From positions 62,001 through 126,000 of the forward strand of contig VCJN01000908.1 in assembly GCA_006384855.1 (NCBI GenBank): DNA of 64,000 bases, given 5' to 3'. Positions 11,389 to 23,198 of this stretch are shown piece by piece. The stretch is from Tetraselmis striata (taxonomy: Eukaryota; Chlorophyta; Chlorodendrophyceae; Chlorodendrales; Chlorodendraceae). Within the stretch, counting starts at the first letter, position 1. Each line of letters begins with the position of its first letter. A program made the translations under genes and the position numbers. The notes below the pieces were generated by a model, which did not search any database, was not told the origin of the DNA, and was given only the letters and a program-made list of their open reading frames with translations.

Positions 11389-11856
11389 TCAGCTTCCCCT
11401 CCCTCTAGCGATGTCGGGTGCGTGTCGGGTGGGATCGGTGCGTCCTGGCCACGCGGCCACGCGAAACCCGGCTTCCTCTAGCTGTGACACATCGCAGCTG
11501 CACACGTACGCCGCGTCGAAGCCCAGATCTGTCTCGTCTTGCGCCTCCGCTAGGGAAGTGAATACGTACACCCCTTGCGCAGCCTGGTTGGCGGTGCTGC
11601 TGGCCTCGCGAAGGCGGGCGGTGGTCAAGGGGCCGTTCAGCTTGACCCCGTCAGAAACATTCGACGAGCGGTCGGCGCTGACGGTCGTGAGGTAGTAGCG
11701 CAGGGGCGGGCCGCCCGGGGCAGGCGGGGGCTCGGGCGACCCACTCTGCAGCATGAACCCTTTCCACGAGGCGTCATCCGGGCCGGCAGCGTTATGGAAG
11801 GTGCTGGCGGAGGCCATGGTGGCGGTGGGGGGCGAGCAGGGCGATTTGCTGTTCAT
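11389..11856 (-). CDS. 155-residue ORF of unknown function, right-arm copy
   Basis: Inverted twin of 9904-10371. It has the same length and nearly the same protein, differing for example at DVSQLEE versus DLSQLEE and WPGRTD versus WPESTD. It shows that the arms retain a full open frame, which is unexpected if the sequence had no coding role. Confidence 0.4.
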   Translation of the reverse strand: MNSKSPCSPPTATMASASTFHNAAGPDDASWKGFMLQSGSPEPPPAPGGPPLRYYLTTVSADRSSNVSDGVKLNGPLTTARLREASSTANQAAQGVYVFTSLAEAQDETDLGFDAAYVCSCDVSQLEEAGFRVAAWPGRTDPTRHAPDIARGRGS

Positions 11857-11949
11857 GCGAGGCGGTCAATCATTATGCGATGCGAGTGCGCGGTTGTCCG
11901 CGCTTAGTTCAGCGGTGAGCGGCGGTGACCGTCAGGCGACCACGTACTT

Positions 11950-12085
11950 CATGCGTGTGCATGGATGTGCAGCGATGTATGTGCAGGGATGTGCAGGGAT
12001 GTGCAACGGATGTCCAGCGGATGTGCAGCGATGTGCACAGCGATGTGCAGCGGATGTGCATGGACGTGCATGGATGTGCATGGAG
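11950..12085 (+). repeat. Short tandem array in right arm
   Basis: GGATGTGCA-core units at a period of about 11-12 bases; the inverted counterpart of 9683-9813. Confidence 0.65.
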
Positions 12086-12544
12086 TACGTGCGGCCGGTA
12101 CTCGCGCCGCGCGCGTCAGCTTCTGGCCGATTAGCGCCGAGCGCCCGTGTAGCGGGTACTCGAGGGGCGAAAAGTGCGCAAGGGACTCATATCACGTACC
12201 GTTAGCGTACGGGTACTGCCATGGCAGTCATGGCTCGGCGCGGGTACTCGCGACCACCGCCGGATAGGCGGAGATAAGCTGACTGTAAGCGGATACAGGC
12301 GAGGGTTAGGCGCGGGTGATACGGAATATAGTAATCGTACAGTAAAATTGAGTACGGATACAGTACAAGTACCGTGTTAAGCGCGGTTAGGCGAGCCCCG
12401 TTTCGACGAGTGTTGTGATGGTGTTCATCGGCTGCGGTTATGTCATGTTGGGGTTTCGCGATGTCATATATAGAGCACCCGTGTCATGGTGGACGGACGG
12501 ACGGACGGGTGGGGGGGGGGGGGGGGGTGTATTCTCCCGTGAGA

Positions 12545-13370
12545 GTAAATTGGAGGTGGCCGTCGAGGGGGCGCCACTCGCAGCCGCTCGCCAAGGTGGG
12601 TGCCATTGTTGTGAGACAATGCTGCTATGCGCATCGTAACTTTCACAGCTTGCATTAATCTTGTCGCGCTCGCGAACACGACCCACCTCCTCCGACTGCA
12701 CAAGCCCAGCCGGCACCGGCGCCACACCACAAGACGCCACTGCCATCGTGCCGGAGGCGCCCTCGGCAATTGGATGGAGCAGCCGATCACCAAGGTGGGC
12801 GGCATTGTTGCCGTATAATGTTGCTTCGGGCATGAATAGTTTTACGTCTTGCTAATCTTCTCGAGCGCGAAACAGCATGTAGGCATGGAAACCTACATGC
12901 TCCGATTGCACACGCCAAAGCCGGCAGCAACGCCGCACGAGGACCATGCGCCAGCACTATACTGTCGAGCAAGAGGCGCTTTGGACATCAGAGGGACAGC
13001 CGGTCGCCAAGGCCGGTGGTATCGCTGCAGTAGCATGATGCAATGGACACAAATAGTTTTACGGCTTGCTAACCTTGTCGCCCAACTCGCCGCTGCCGTC
13101 GAGCCGGAGGCGCCTCCGACACAGGCGCAGCCGGTCGCCATTAAAGTGGGTGGCATTTGCTGTGATACAACGCTGACATGCGCATTAATGGTTTTAGGGC
13201 TTGATAATCGCCCTTGTCGCCCTTGGGAGCGAGACCCCCCTGATCCGACTGCACAAGCCCACTAAGCCGGCAGCGTCACCGCACCCCACGACGCTACTGC
13301 CGTCGAGGCGGAGGCGCCCTCGATATATAGGGGCAGCCGGTCGTCAAGGTGGGTGTGGCGCCGACCATGG
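12545..13370 (+). repeat. Degenerate tandem repeats, unit about 130-215 bases
   Basis: Five recurrences of a CGCCAAGGTGGG-like word (about 12592, 12788, 13005, 13136, 13340). Each but the last is followed by a GGCATTGTTG-like stretch. In between recur GCTTGCTAAT, TCCGACTGCACAAGCCC, a GCCGGCA word and GTCGAGCCGGAGGCGCC in the same order. It is a diverged satellite-like array starting just outside the inverted-repeat element. No coding capacity was recognised. Confidence 0.6.
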
Positions 13371-13399
13371 CAGCGGCATATGCATTGTAGCCGTCTTTG

Positions 13400-16300
13400 G
13401 CGGGAAGCCCCCGCCCGATAGTAGGTGGCTTTGCCTGCGCCTTCGGCGAGGAGTTCAAAACTGCCCCATCCACCCCGTGTAACGAGTCGCTGGTCCAGTT
13501 GCACATTGCCTTGCTGACCGTGGCTGCCTTTGGCAGCCAATTCCGACGCCAATACTTCGGCCAAGGACGCGTGGGGCTGCATGTGAGCCTCCCTGAACGA
13601 CTGTCTTGGAGGCACGGGGTGAGACGGGGGTGCACCACGCGAACAAGAAGGTGGGCACACAGACCTGCTCAGACCCGATAATCCTTATAACTCATTGCCA
13701 GCGCGACAGTCTCTTGCTTGCCGAATAAAGTCCCCTCGTGCCCGACAACGACGGCCTTAATATTAAGGCCTTATGGCGAATTCGCCCGCTCCATTATTGC
13801 AGCGGCTAGGTAGTTTATAGCCTTCAAAGCAACGCATATACTGATTCCGCCGCACTCCCCTCCACAAGGATCGTTCACACTGGACCAATATCGGTTGGAC
13901 TAGGTGACGGTAGTAGACAGTTGCCCGCACTCTGCGCCACGCAACGTTATATAGCAAAGGACTACTCCGCCCCGCCGCTAGCAAGCACGTGCGCATGTAC
14001 TTTATGCTAGTTTATATATGCAAACTGGTCGAAACCCTAAAAAACCTGCACAGGGTTCAATGCGTGTACTTTGTTCCAAAAAAACGAGACACTTTACAGC
14101 GCCCCGGCATGCATGTACCGTGTACGCTCAAATTCTGTCCCAGTCCCCAATTATGCACCCTCCATATAAGTATGGAGTTTGCGAAATTCAATCGACTTGC
14201 CCATGCGCGGCTACAGTGAGGCCGTGCGCGCGTGCATGCATGTTACTCAGGGTCGTACGGCTTCGGAGAAAATGTCGAGATAGCGCGATACGCTCGAGAT
14301 CGCCACGCAATTCCCGTTGCCGTCAACATTTTCATTTATAGGTAAATGTAAAGCTTTTGGCGCTGCCACTTGAAACCCACACTACTTCCGCGCCATCCAT
14401 GTACATACATGGGCATGGGACACCACTGCCCCCGTACTCATGCCACATCGCCCTTGGTATATGATAGGTATCCACCATCCGCGTAGGGCATTGAAATTAG
14501 GACAATCATGATATTGGACAAGACCTACGTGTCGATTCCACGGGTTTGAATACACGCAATAAAATCATTGACAAAATGTTATTGTGATCCTTGCATGCGT
14601 AAGCGGGAGAGGACTGTCGCGGCCTCATTGCTACATGGCAAATTTTTCAGTAATAGTGCATGGCTGCATGCCCATAGTGTGCCATAGTGAGCCGAGTGGC
14701 ACGGGAATATGGCGTGAACTTTATTAATGTGTCGATGCAGGTGGAAAAAAAATTCTCAAAGGGGAGACCCGGAATGGTGTCCATAGTGCGCATCGCTCAA
14801 GGGAGGCAGCATGTCCCAAGCATGACTGGTCCGCGCATGAGCACATCCAACTACACACTAGCACGCCCCTGTATACTAGGTTTTGAGAACCACCTAACGT
14901 AAAGTACACACCAAGGTATTGATCACACTCTGTGACATACTTCAGATTTCAACATGTTATTTCTAATATCTTGTAAAGTGCCTAAACAACCTCGGACCAC
15001 CTTTGCTGTCACTGTATATAAGATCTGTAGCCCTGGTCGCGTAGACTTGAGTTGTACTTGTGAAAAATGGACATTTCCCCGCGCCGCAGTGAGCAATACC
15101 GTGAGTTTGAGAGCTGCACCACAAGGCACCACTGCATGCGCGATGGTATCACGCCACATCGTGCACAGGTGCACGCCACTTTATTGGCCCCGCCCCCACC
15201 CAACAATGCCCTAGCCTCTACTTTGCTGATATGTTTCCTAACCCATCCATGGCCATCTCACCGTGCAATGGTGTATATATGCATGAGCGGGGGCACGTGC
15301 GGGTCATATCAACCCCAATTGCTGTGGCCGTACTGCAAATTCACGCTCAATGTGGCGCAAGCAGTGCCACTCCCGTAGGACACAATCATATAACTTGCAG
15401 CTTCAACCCTATCATGGTGCTAATGGCAGAGGATACATGAGCAATATGCCAGGGTTTCAGGCCATAAGCCCTAAAGTCAGCTGAGCTACTATATTTGTAA
15501 ACTCGTATTCTAGGCCTACATCCATTATTCACCCAATTCGGGTCTGGTTCTCCCTTTTGCAACCCCCAGGCCTCTGGGGTGGGAGCGTTTAATCACACCA
15601 TAAACTCATCAGATTCTGTGAATAGGGGCCTGGAGCTCATTCGGAAGCGTGTATATCCCGTTTGCAACCCCCAGGCCTCTGGGGTGGGAGCGTTTAATCA
15701 TACCATAAACTCACCAGATTCTGTGAATAGGGGCATGGAGCTCATTCGGAAGGGTGTATATAACAAGAAAGCCGGATGGGTGGCAATGCTAACATGTATT
15801 GCTAACCTTGGGCTCGCGCGCCCCACAGTCCATAAATATATATACTCTCTCTCTCTCTCCTCTCTCTATACATATATATCCACTACCGAGATCGCGTGTA
15901 CGAAGGGCTTAGGCGACAAACACCGACTATGCCGCCAGCGATAACATGTAGCTTCCCTATGCGTTGCCCGTTTTCAGTCAACTTAAGCTGTGGAGTGGCT
16001 TGTGCTCGAGACTGCGAAATTGCTGAGAAACGGCATTCCTTGTTGCAAGTCGTAAGTGCAATGACCGGAGCAAACAGCCGCCTTCTCGGCTGGGAAAGAT
16101 ATGATGCAGATTGCTGTAAAAATGCAAGCCCACCCGATGGCCACAGCATAGCACCATTTCTTGGGCGTCGACGGCTGAGGCCACGAAACACGCGGGTTTC
16201 TATCTATGTTCAATTATTTGTGGAATGCTGTGCTTTCCTGGGGTGCAATGCTGCTACATATCATTATGCTTTATATATGTATTTCTGGGCTCCACAATAC

Positions 16301-17333
16301 TGAAAGAGCGCATACGTGCTCGTATTATCATATACGAGCGGGGTAATAAGCTAGGAAACGTAACGTTAATACTGACACACAGCAGTACTACCTTGTACTC
16401 TGACGCGCTCCGCGTCTAGCGAGATGGATTTTGATATATTAGCGCCGTTGCCAAATCCGCAGTGTCGCAGCGTTGCGCTATACTTGCTGCAACATTGGGC
16501 CATGCTCTCACAGCGCATTAAAGAGTAAATCCATCCTTGTAGGATGGTATGTAGGTACCGCAGTCCCCACGTGCGAGCCCCAGGGGACAGGGAGTGCACG
16601 AGGTGGGTTGCGTGTCCGGGATTTCTCCTTCTCTGTGCAGGCTGTGACTTGGGATTTCGTTACATTAAATGAAAGGTACAGGGATGCCCGGTGATACGCC
16701 AGACAAGAAAAGGAGATGAAGAACATCGAGGAAATATCGGACTTCAGTCAGCGGATAGTAATTCGCCAAGCGCAACCAATGGCGGGCGCTAAAGCAAATC
16801 GGGCAAAGCAAGTAAGAGCGGCAAGCCGGCATGCAATTCTTCAAAGCTGAATTCCACTGTTTTCCCAGCATTTACTCACACAGCAGCACAGCGGTTTGCA
16901 TTTTTCACAACCCGCCCACTGGACAGAACTACACAAGAGGTAGCACAAACAACTGCTGTGGTGACCTGGAAGCAAGCATGCTGCGCATACCATGAACAGT
17001 CTCCCATACTTCAGCTAACGCCAGCTGGTTTGGGACCAAGGATCGAGGAAATAGCGCACCAACACGTATTGCTTGGCAAGTCAGGCAGCGCGCAGGCCAT
17101 CCAAAGTGTGCTCCCATGTCCATGCATCGCCATTGCAGGGTCAAAGTTCGCACCAGACAGGTTTGATGCCATGGCTCAGCATTTCCCCAGGTCGTTCCCC
17201 AGGCGGCGGGAGATACCACACATGTGAAGGTTATATTCCCCAGGGGCTCCGCCACAACAGCGCATGGGTAGCTACACTCCTGTAATACATGAAACGGTGC
17301 CAGAATTACGCATGGCACATGATGGCTCACAGC
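13400..17333. other. No supported gene
   Basis: Mixed-composition spacer. It includes a 105-base tandem duplication (15552-15761) and a CT-rich microsatellite near 15842. The longest frames (minus 16191-15883; plus 15896-16303) have no recognisable domain and no supporting splice structure. Confidence 0.45.
15552..15761 (+). repeat. 105-base tandem duplication
   Basis: Two head-to-tail copies (15552-15656 and 15657-15761) that differ at only a few bases. Each contains GCAACCCCCAGGCCTCTGGG and ends in GTGTATAT. In one frame both copies read a repeated FNHTINS..SVNRG peptide, but there is no gene context. Confidence 0.85.
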
Positions 17334-19526
17334 CTACTTCAAACCCTTGTACTTGCGGTACTTCAGAGCCTGATTGGTCATCATCCTGGGCATGAAGGTC
17401 GCCATCATCCAGCCAACCAGGAATCCCGGGATAAACTTGCTGCCCATTAAGTGGGTACCTACAATGACGGCGCAGGGCGCACAGTGCCACACACAAAGGG
17501 CTCAACATTGAGTAGGAGGCTGTGCATCAGTGAAGTGATTCGTCAACATAATACCCCCTCCCCTTGCGCAGACTTTCCCACTTACTTGTGTACAGAACCT
17601 TGTTGGGGTCTGTGGGGTGGGCTTGCACCACGCCGTTGCCGAGGCCCTGCTTCGCCGAGGACAGGGTATCCGTCTCGATGTCCCAGTCCAAGTACATGTA
17701 CGACATCTCGCCCTTTTTTGGGTGGTCCCTGGGGGAAAGCGAGGGGAGGGCAAGGGGGGCTCAGTACAGGCTGCCATGGACAGCAGCAGCTGGAGCTGCA
17801 CAGGCGCTACTGGCCAGCGCGGCCTCACCTTGTGATTAGGAGTCGTGAATGCTGCACACGAGGGGCAACCAGCGGGACCTGGCCGCAATTCAGGGTGGGA
17901 GGCGAACAGGTCAGCGGCACTTTGCCCATCTTCCTGCCTGCTGGCAGCAGACAAGCTGGGCGCCGTATTGAACGTGTTGGCAATGGGCGCTGACCTTGAA
18001 GCAAATCTTCACAATTTTGTCGTCTTCTCCGTTCATCTCCTTCACCACCTCGCAATCTGTCCCGCAGACCAGCTCAGCCATAATGCCCAGTGCCTATCCG
18101 TCATACGGTGAGTGTAAGCGTAGGCAGGCGGTGCACCTGTCATGAAGTCGTCCCAGTTGTTCCTCTCGTGAGTGAAGTTGCACACCATGTCCGCCGCACT
18201 GTCCAGGTCCATGTCCAGGGTCACCGTCGCCCGCAGAAACTCGGGGCTGCCTGCCACGCGCAACCGCCGAGACTCAGTGGGCTGGCCGTCCGCAGCTGGG
18301 ATGGCGTGGGAGGGGTGAGGTAGACGAGGGTCTACCTGGCTTGCTCCGCCGCTCCACCTTGACCCACGGCTTGTCTACCACCGTCTTCCAGTGGGTGGCG
18401 TCCGAGGTGTCCACCAGCTCCGCGCAAAACTCGCGCGCCTCTTGGATAATCTAGCAGCCAGCGGTGCAGCGCGGCTCAGCGACAGGTGTGGGCGGAAAAA
18501 AAGAGGAGGGGCAGGGGCAGGGCTGCGAAGGGAGGGGCAGCCGGAAGCCTCCCACCTTCTCCTGCTCGGGGGAGAAGGCGGTGCCCTGTTCTGCGGGCTC
18601 CAGCGATTGATCGCCGCTGCTGGCTTTGTCCCTTTTAGCCACAAGCATCATGCTCTGGCAACCATGGCGGCAGGAATCAGAGCCGGGGATGATAATGCCA
18701 CATGAGAGCCGCATCCCCACACAAAACACGGACAGGCATGCCGGCGCTGCACACCTTGAAGTGCTCGAAATCCCCAAAGCCCTCCAGGAAGTCAATCGTG
18801 GCTGTGAGATATATTCCAGCCGGAGCGATGCTCTTAGCTATCAGTGTGGGCGGCAGATATCAAACGCACAATAGCTGCCCCCCCCCCCCCCCCCCCCCAA
18901 CGCGGCCCCGCTCGCCAGGCAGACGAGCCGATACGCAGCCAGGGATGCGTGCCTGGCCAGATGGGGAGAGGGGGGGGGGGGGGGGGGGGGGGGGGCTTAC
19001 ACGCCGCGCCATCGACGCCCTCTCCATTATTCATATATTCCGCCAGCGCTTCCATGAACGCCTCCATATCAAACTCGGGCCCCAGATTGGCTGAGAGCTC
19101 GGTCGCAATGTGCTCCTCCACGACGCTGACATACTCCTCGTGAATTGGCTGTGGGTGGGCAAGCAGCAAGCATGGCTCATTGCCCGCCACGGCTCCATCT
19201 AATACGAAATAGATCGATCTCAATCCGTTAGCCCCAAACCCCGTAGATATCATCCCATCAGGAAAATCCCCAACGGATTCACTGGCGTGCTCGCTCTTCC
19301 TCCCAATCGTTGCGGTCGCTCATAACATGCGACTAACTGGATCGCTGCATAAAATGTCACATCGGAAGTCGGAAGTCACCGTGTACTCCAGCCGGTTCTC
19401 CAGGTCGTCCTGAAACACGTCGCAGTGCTTGTCCACGAAGTCCTTGCAGGTGGTCACGAAGGCGGGCTGGTTCACCACCTCGTCGATCACCTTCAGCACG
19501 GCGGGCACGTCCACCACCGGCGCCAT
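17334..19526 (-). CDS. BART-domain / START-domain fusion protein
   Basis: Ten exons (minus): 19526-19380, 19148-19001, 18801-18755, 18654-18556, 18450-18336, 18295-18137, about 18072-17995, 17929-17829, 17728-17586, 17458-17334; about 395 residues. Exons 1-4 encode a BART fold of the ARL2BP/CFAP36 type: DKHCDVFQDDLENRLEYT joins in phase to PIHEEYVSVVEEHI, then IDFLEGFGDFEHFK and SMMLVAKRDK. BART domains bind ARL2/ARL3 GTPases. Exon 5 continues in phase into a START lipid-binding domain: HWKTVVDKPWVKVERRSKP, a WDD block, DHPKKGEMSYMYLDWD, and a C-terminal GSKFIPGFLVGWMMATFMP hydrophobic helix. Most splice phases agree. The exon 6/7 junction is one base out for the START-like reading (EVVKEMNGEDDKIVKICFK). 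A canonical alternative frame exists there but loses the similarity. The start could lie further upstream. Inferred role: lipid transfer or sensing under small-GTPase control. Confidence 0.75.
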
Positions 19527-22019
19527 CTTGTCCAGGCAGCGAGATAGAGGTGGGGGGAGGGGGGGGGGGGGGTTGGCTGCGTCGGTGGGGTTGCGGGCAG
19601 GTGGGCGTCTCGTTAGGTGAGTTCGCACGGGGGCGGGCCAGAACCGGCCGGTACACCCTTGGGAATGCCCATACAAGTACGAGTACATATGGCATGCCCA
19701 CTCCCGAAAGGCAGCCGGGCACTCGGGCGCCCCACGGCAACCTATTATAGCTAGCTGCAAGCAAGTAAAACCACCACTGGCGGCTATTGTACGGCGGACG
19801 ACGGAAACAGGTGTGGCATGCTGCGCGGCGTTCGTCCCAGCGGTGTCCGGCGTCGGCCGAAAGCCGCTACTTGCGAAAGACGGAAGGGGGAGAGTACTTG
19901 AGAGGTGGGCAACGGAGGGCTTGCAGCTTGCAGGTGGAGAACCCAGGAGATAGCACCGGGTTTGGAGTGGAAACTGGCGGTTGTTGCATGGGTTGCAGCC
20001 CTTGCGTGATGATGCCCACCGGGCTTTTTATCGTCGGCCTTAATTAAAAAGTAGCAGAAAGGGCTACGTGGCGCGCAGCGCATCGGGCGGCGCAAGCGCG
20101 ACGACAGCTACCCGTACCGGCTACGATGCGGGCGATGTGGTTCAAGAACATTAAATATTAACGACTTCTACTGCTGCTAGCTAATGTAATTACAAATATT
20201 AACGAATAATGCTCGCATCAATATAAACAACAATGGAATAATAACCGGCACCTTTTTGTTTTTTTTTGGGGACCACGCGTACGCACGCTGTACGAGTTCC
20301 AGGTACCTGTACCAAGTACGCTGTTTCCGGAAGGGCCGCGTTCTCGACCACTTCATCGCGTGTCTCTCACCATAGTCGCGCCAACCCCCCCCCCCCCCCC
20401 CCCCCCGCCCCCCCATCCCAATATCCAATTCCGGCATCATTGTTGCAGTGGCCAACCCAGTGGAGTAAGGCGTCGGGGTGGGCGCGTTACGAATCGTCGG
20501 CAGCGTTAGCCCGTAGCCCCGGCAGAGCGCGGGGGGCGCCCCCCCAACACCGGGCCGAAAGCCCGGCCACGCCGAAGGAGGGTGTGTGGGGGGGGGGGGG
20601 GGGTCATCCAGGGCCCCTCCCCCCCCCCCCCCCCCCCCCCCCCCCCGCCCCAGAATTCTTTATTTTTCGGTCCAAATAACGAATTTTTCCTTCCGGAAAT
20701 GGGGTGTTTATGGGATGTCAGACCCTGCCCTGCAGGCAAGTAGGCAACCAAACACGCGCACTAGATGTCGATTGAGACCTTTGCGGAGGCGTGGAGACTC
20801 GCAGTGGGGCAGCGCGGACACGTACGGCGATTACAGTTGTTGGAAAACTGCACTTGAGGCAGCAACAATTAGAAGTCCCGCCGGCATCTGCCGATATGCC
20901 CGCGATGCACGCCAGTCCCTGCGTCCCCCGCGCCGCGCTCCGTCAGCGCCGCCTTACGCTGTCACGCAATGGGGGCTTTTATACAGCAGAAAGTACGGCA
21001 ATTGCGCGGGTCTCCGCGGGTGTGCACAACAGAAAAAGCCCCCCCTGAAGCAGGTGTTGGCGCGTCCCGTTGGGTCCTAATGTGATATCTCACTATTTTG
21101 CGGGTCCGCTCCGCAGTGAAGGCCCCATGCGCCCCTCTAGCAGTTCAAAATACACCGCAAGATTGATGTGATGGGACGGTACTAACGTTTCAGAAACACA
21201 AATTTCCCGGGACGCTGGTGATATTCAAGCGAGAGTTCATCACTTCTTCAAATTTATTGCAATGCCGGAGGCGTGTCTAGACATACCCGTCCGGGCAGCA
21301 GCTAGCTCTATGTGGGGTTTACATTAATTCATCCCCCATAGCAGTGAACCTGGCGGCCGACGGGCAGCAGTATAAGGATTATAATTGTGATTAAGCCTTA
21401 CACTGCCGAGTGCCGCCAGTCCCGAGTAGTTAGAATACCAGTACGGCAGCGGGTGCTGGAGGCGCGCCAAGGGATATATGCCGACATGTGTATCGGCACA
21501 TAACCAAAATCAGGCACAACCTGTATTGTGTTTCCCCGCCGCCCACTCGCTCGCTCGGCACTCGGCACTCGCCCACTCGGCCAGCACTCTACTACTATAG
21601 CGGTCCGTCGAGGCGCAGAGGCGTCGACCGTCCTTTTGTGCCCCCCCCCCCCCTCCTGTCAACGCCGTATGTAGGCGCCCCATGCATACACCACCCCCAA
21701 GCAAATACCCACTTTAATTTTCTAGGTAGGGCCCGTACTGAAACCTGGGGCATATATGTCCATGAGTCTTGAAAGTAAAAGTAAATTTCGCCTCGGGACA
21801 TCAGCCGAAGCCGCCCCAACACTTGACCTCTTGCGCCAACATCAATCGTAGGTTTGGCATAGCCCGTAGACCATTGCCTCATTCGAACCCCTGCCAAAGG
21901 GCTAATGCATCAACTGGGTAAACCCAAGACACGCCGGGACGATATTGCCGAAATATATATCGGCCAGAAATCCATGCGTCTTATGCGTCAACCCATTGCC
22001 AGAATATGGTGCGGGTGTC
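19527..22019. other. Upstream region of the BART-START gene; no other gene seen
   Basis: Holds the probable promoter side of the minus-strand gene. It also has homopolymers: G14 at 19559-19572 just upstream of the start codon, C22 at 20385-20406, G16/C28 at 20588-20646 and C13 at 21641-21653. No TATA box or other element could be assigned with confidence. Confidence 0.4.
20588..20646. repeat. G-run / C-run hairpin-capable pair
   Basis: Sixteen G (20588-20603), a 15-base spacer, then 28 C (20619-20646). The single strand can fold into a pure G:C stem or alternatively into G-quadruplex and i-motif structures. Confidence 0.8.
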
Positions 22020-22600
22020 CCCGCAAGGGTTATAACAACTAATTAGTTGTGGCCGGACTGCACATTATGATACAATTACGCACCCGAGTATTTCCTACTG
22101 CCCGCCGATTGGCCCGGATTCATGCCATGCCTGAGCGATTCCTTGAACACTACCATGCATGTGGCGGAAGTGAATATGAGACTGTCGAACAACATATGAA
22201 TTGGTGGAGTGCCCGCTGTGGGGGTATCCCCGTCATCATTTGGGGTTGTTAGTTCCGGAGTTTAGAGATTTTATTAGTAGAACGGTCAGCTGCATATGAG
22301 GACTTAACTGCCTTTATTTTTGGGCGGGGTCCCTCCTCCCTTCACGGCGCCCTGCATTTTACTCGGAATGGTGGGAATTTTTTCCGGTTATGGCGTCAGG
22401 CCCTCCTCATATTGCCTTTTTATGTAATCATTATCGCACTCCCGAAATGCTTTGCTCCGCGGGATGGGGGGCCCCAACTCGCATTACTCGAATGGGCCGA
22501 CGCACAAACGGGTAGGGCGGACCTTTCGTGGTCATCAGTCCAATTCGATGGCGGTGTTTTAATAGACGGTGATCCAACAGTGCTGGAAATCCCGTTATAA
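22020..22600 (+). pseudogene. Possible LINE 3'-end remnant
   Basis: An open frame at 22049-22252 reads LRTRVFPTARRLARI and then HACGGSEYETVEQHMNWW. This resembles the C-terminal Cys/His segment that follows the RT domain in many LINE proteins (CxxCG...ETxEH...C), but spacing and residues are disturbed. A second frame continues to about 22600. There is no RT core nearby. The assignment rests on a short motif and is weak. Confidence 0.35.
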
Positions 22601-22639
22601 ATTCTGGCCTCTAACTAAGGATTACTCGTGCAGAATGCT

Positions 22640-22812
22640 CTGGCAGTTTGCGCTTTGACGATATATTTTAGCGTCGGCTACCGTACCAGGGGCCTTCCGT
22701 ATCACCGTATGTGGATCGCTGCAAGAACGGCCCTCGGAGAGACGTTGCAAGCATCAGGGTCTTACACTTGCCAGTCCTGACCCGGGGCGGCGGGGGCGGG
22801 AAAACAACGTCG
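22640..22812 (+). repeat. Dispersed repeat B, intergenic copy
   Basis: Shares an ordered set of words with 44140-44300: AATGCT-TGGC, a GCGTCG-CTACC word, TGGATCGCTGC, CAAGCATCAGGGT and GGGGCGGGAAAACA. It sits directly after the LINE-like remnant, so it could be that element's tail or an independent short element. Confidence 0.5.
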
Positions 22813-23198
22813 CAAGTAATGGTCACGGGACGTAGGATGCAGGCGGAGAATACATTGACAGTCGCCACTGATGGTGAGGCCGCCAGTGAACGACGGCTCG
22901 TTGAGTTACCGTTGCAGCAAGGTCGCAGATTCGCGCAGGTCGTCCTCAGGCAAGCAAAGAAATCCGTTCGACGACTTTATCTCACATAGTTATGCGATCG
23001 GCTGATGCAGTCCGGCTGCTAGAACTGGTTTAGCAGCAGCTGCCCGAGTACAGACCTCGGGGGCGGCAGCGGCAACCACGCACGCCTGTCGAAGAAGGAA
23101 GGATAGACCAGGGATGGACAATCTAGACCTGAACGAATTGTATACCGCTTGACCTTGGCCCAAACCAGTGCACGTGTGTGGGAATTCTCAGCGCAGCA

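Larger units (their letters stand above)
9351..12412. mobile_element. Long-inverted-repeat element (two 1.05-kb arms)
   Basis: The left arm (9351-10401) and right arm (about 11360-12412) are near-identical in inverted orientation around a roughly 960-base unique centre. Both outer ends carry CACTCGTCGAAACGGGG followed by a CGCCTAACCGCG-type word. The 155-residue ORFs of the two arms differ at only three residues near the C terminus, so the arms are young or kept alike by gene conversion. No obvious target-site duplication is visible at the ends. The layout fits a foldback or long-TIR DNA transposon, or a large palindrome made by duplication. No transposase motif was recognised. Confidence 0.75.

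Noticed and set aside
15883..16303. Overlapping 102- and 135-codon frames as a gene
   Set aside because: No domain, no splice context, and open frames on both strands as expected for GC-biased noise.
18834..19253. Proline- and glycine-rich ORFs across G/C homopolymers
   Set aside because: They are created by translating poly-C and poly-G runs. The true exons stop at splice donors just before the runs.
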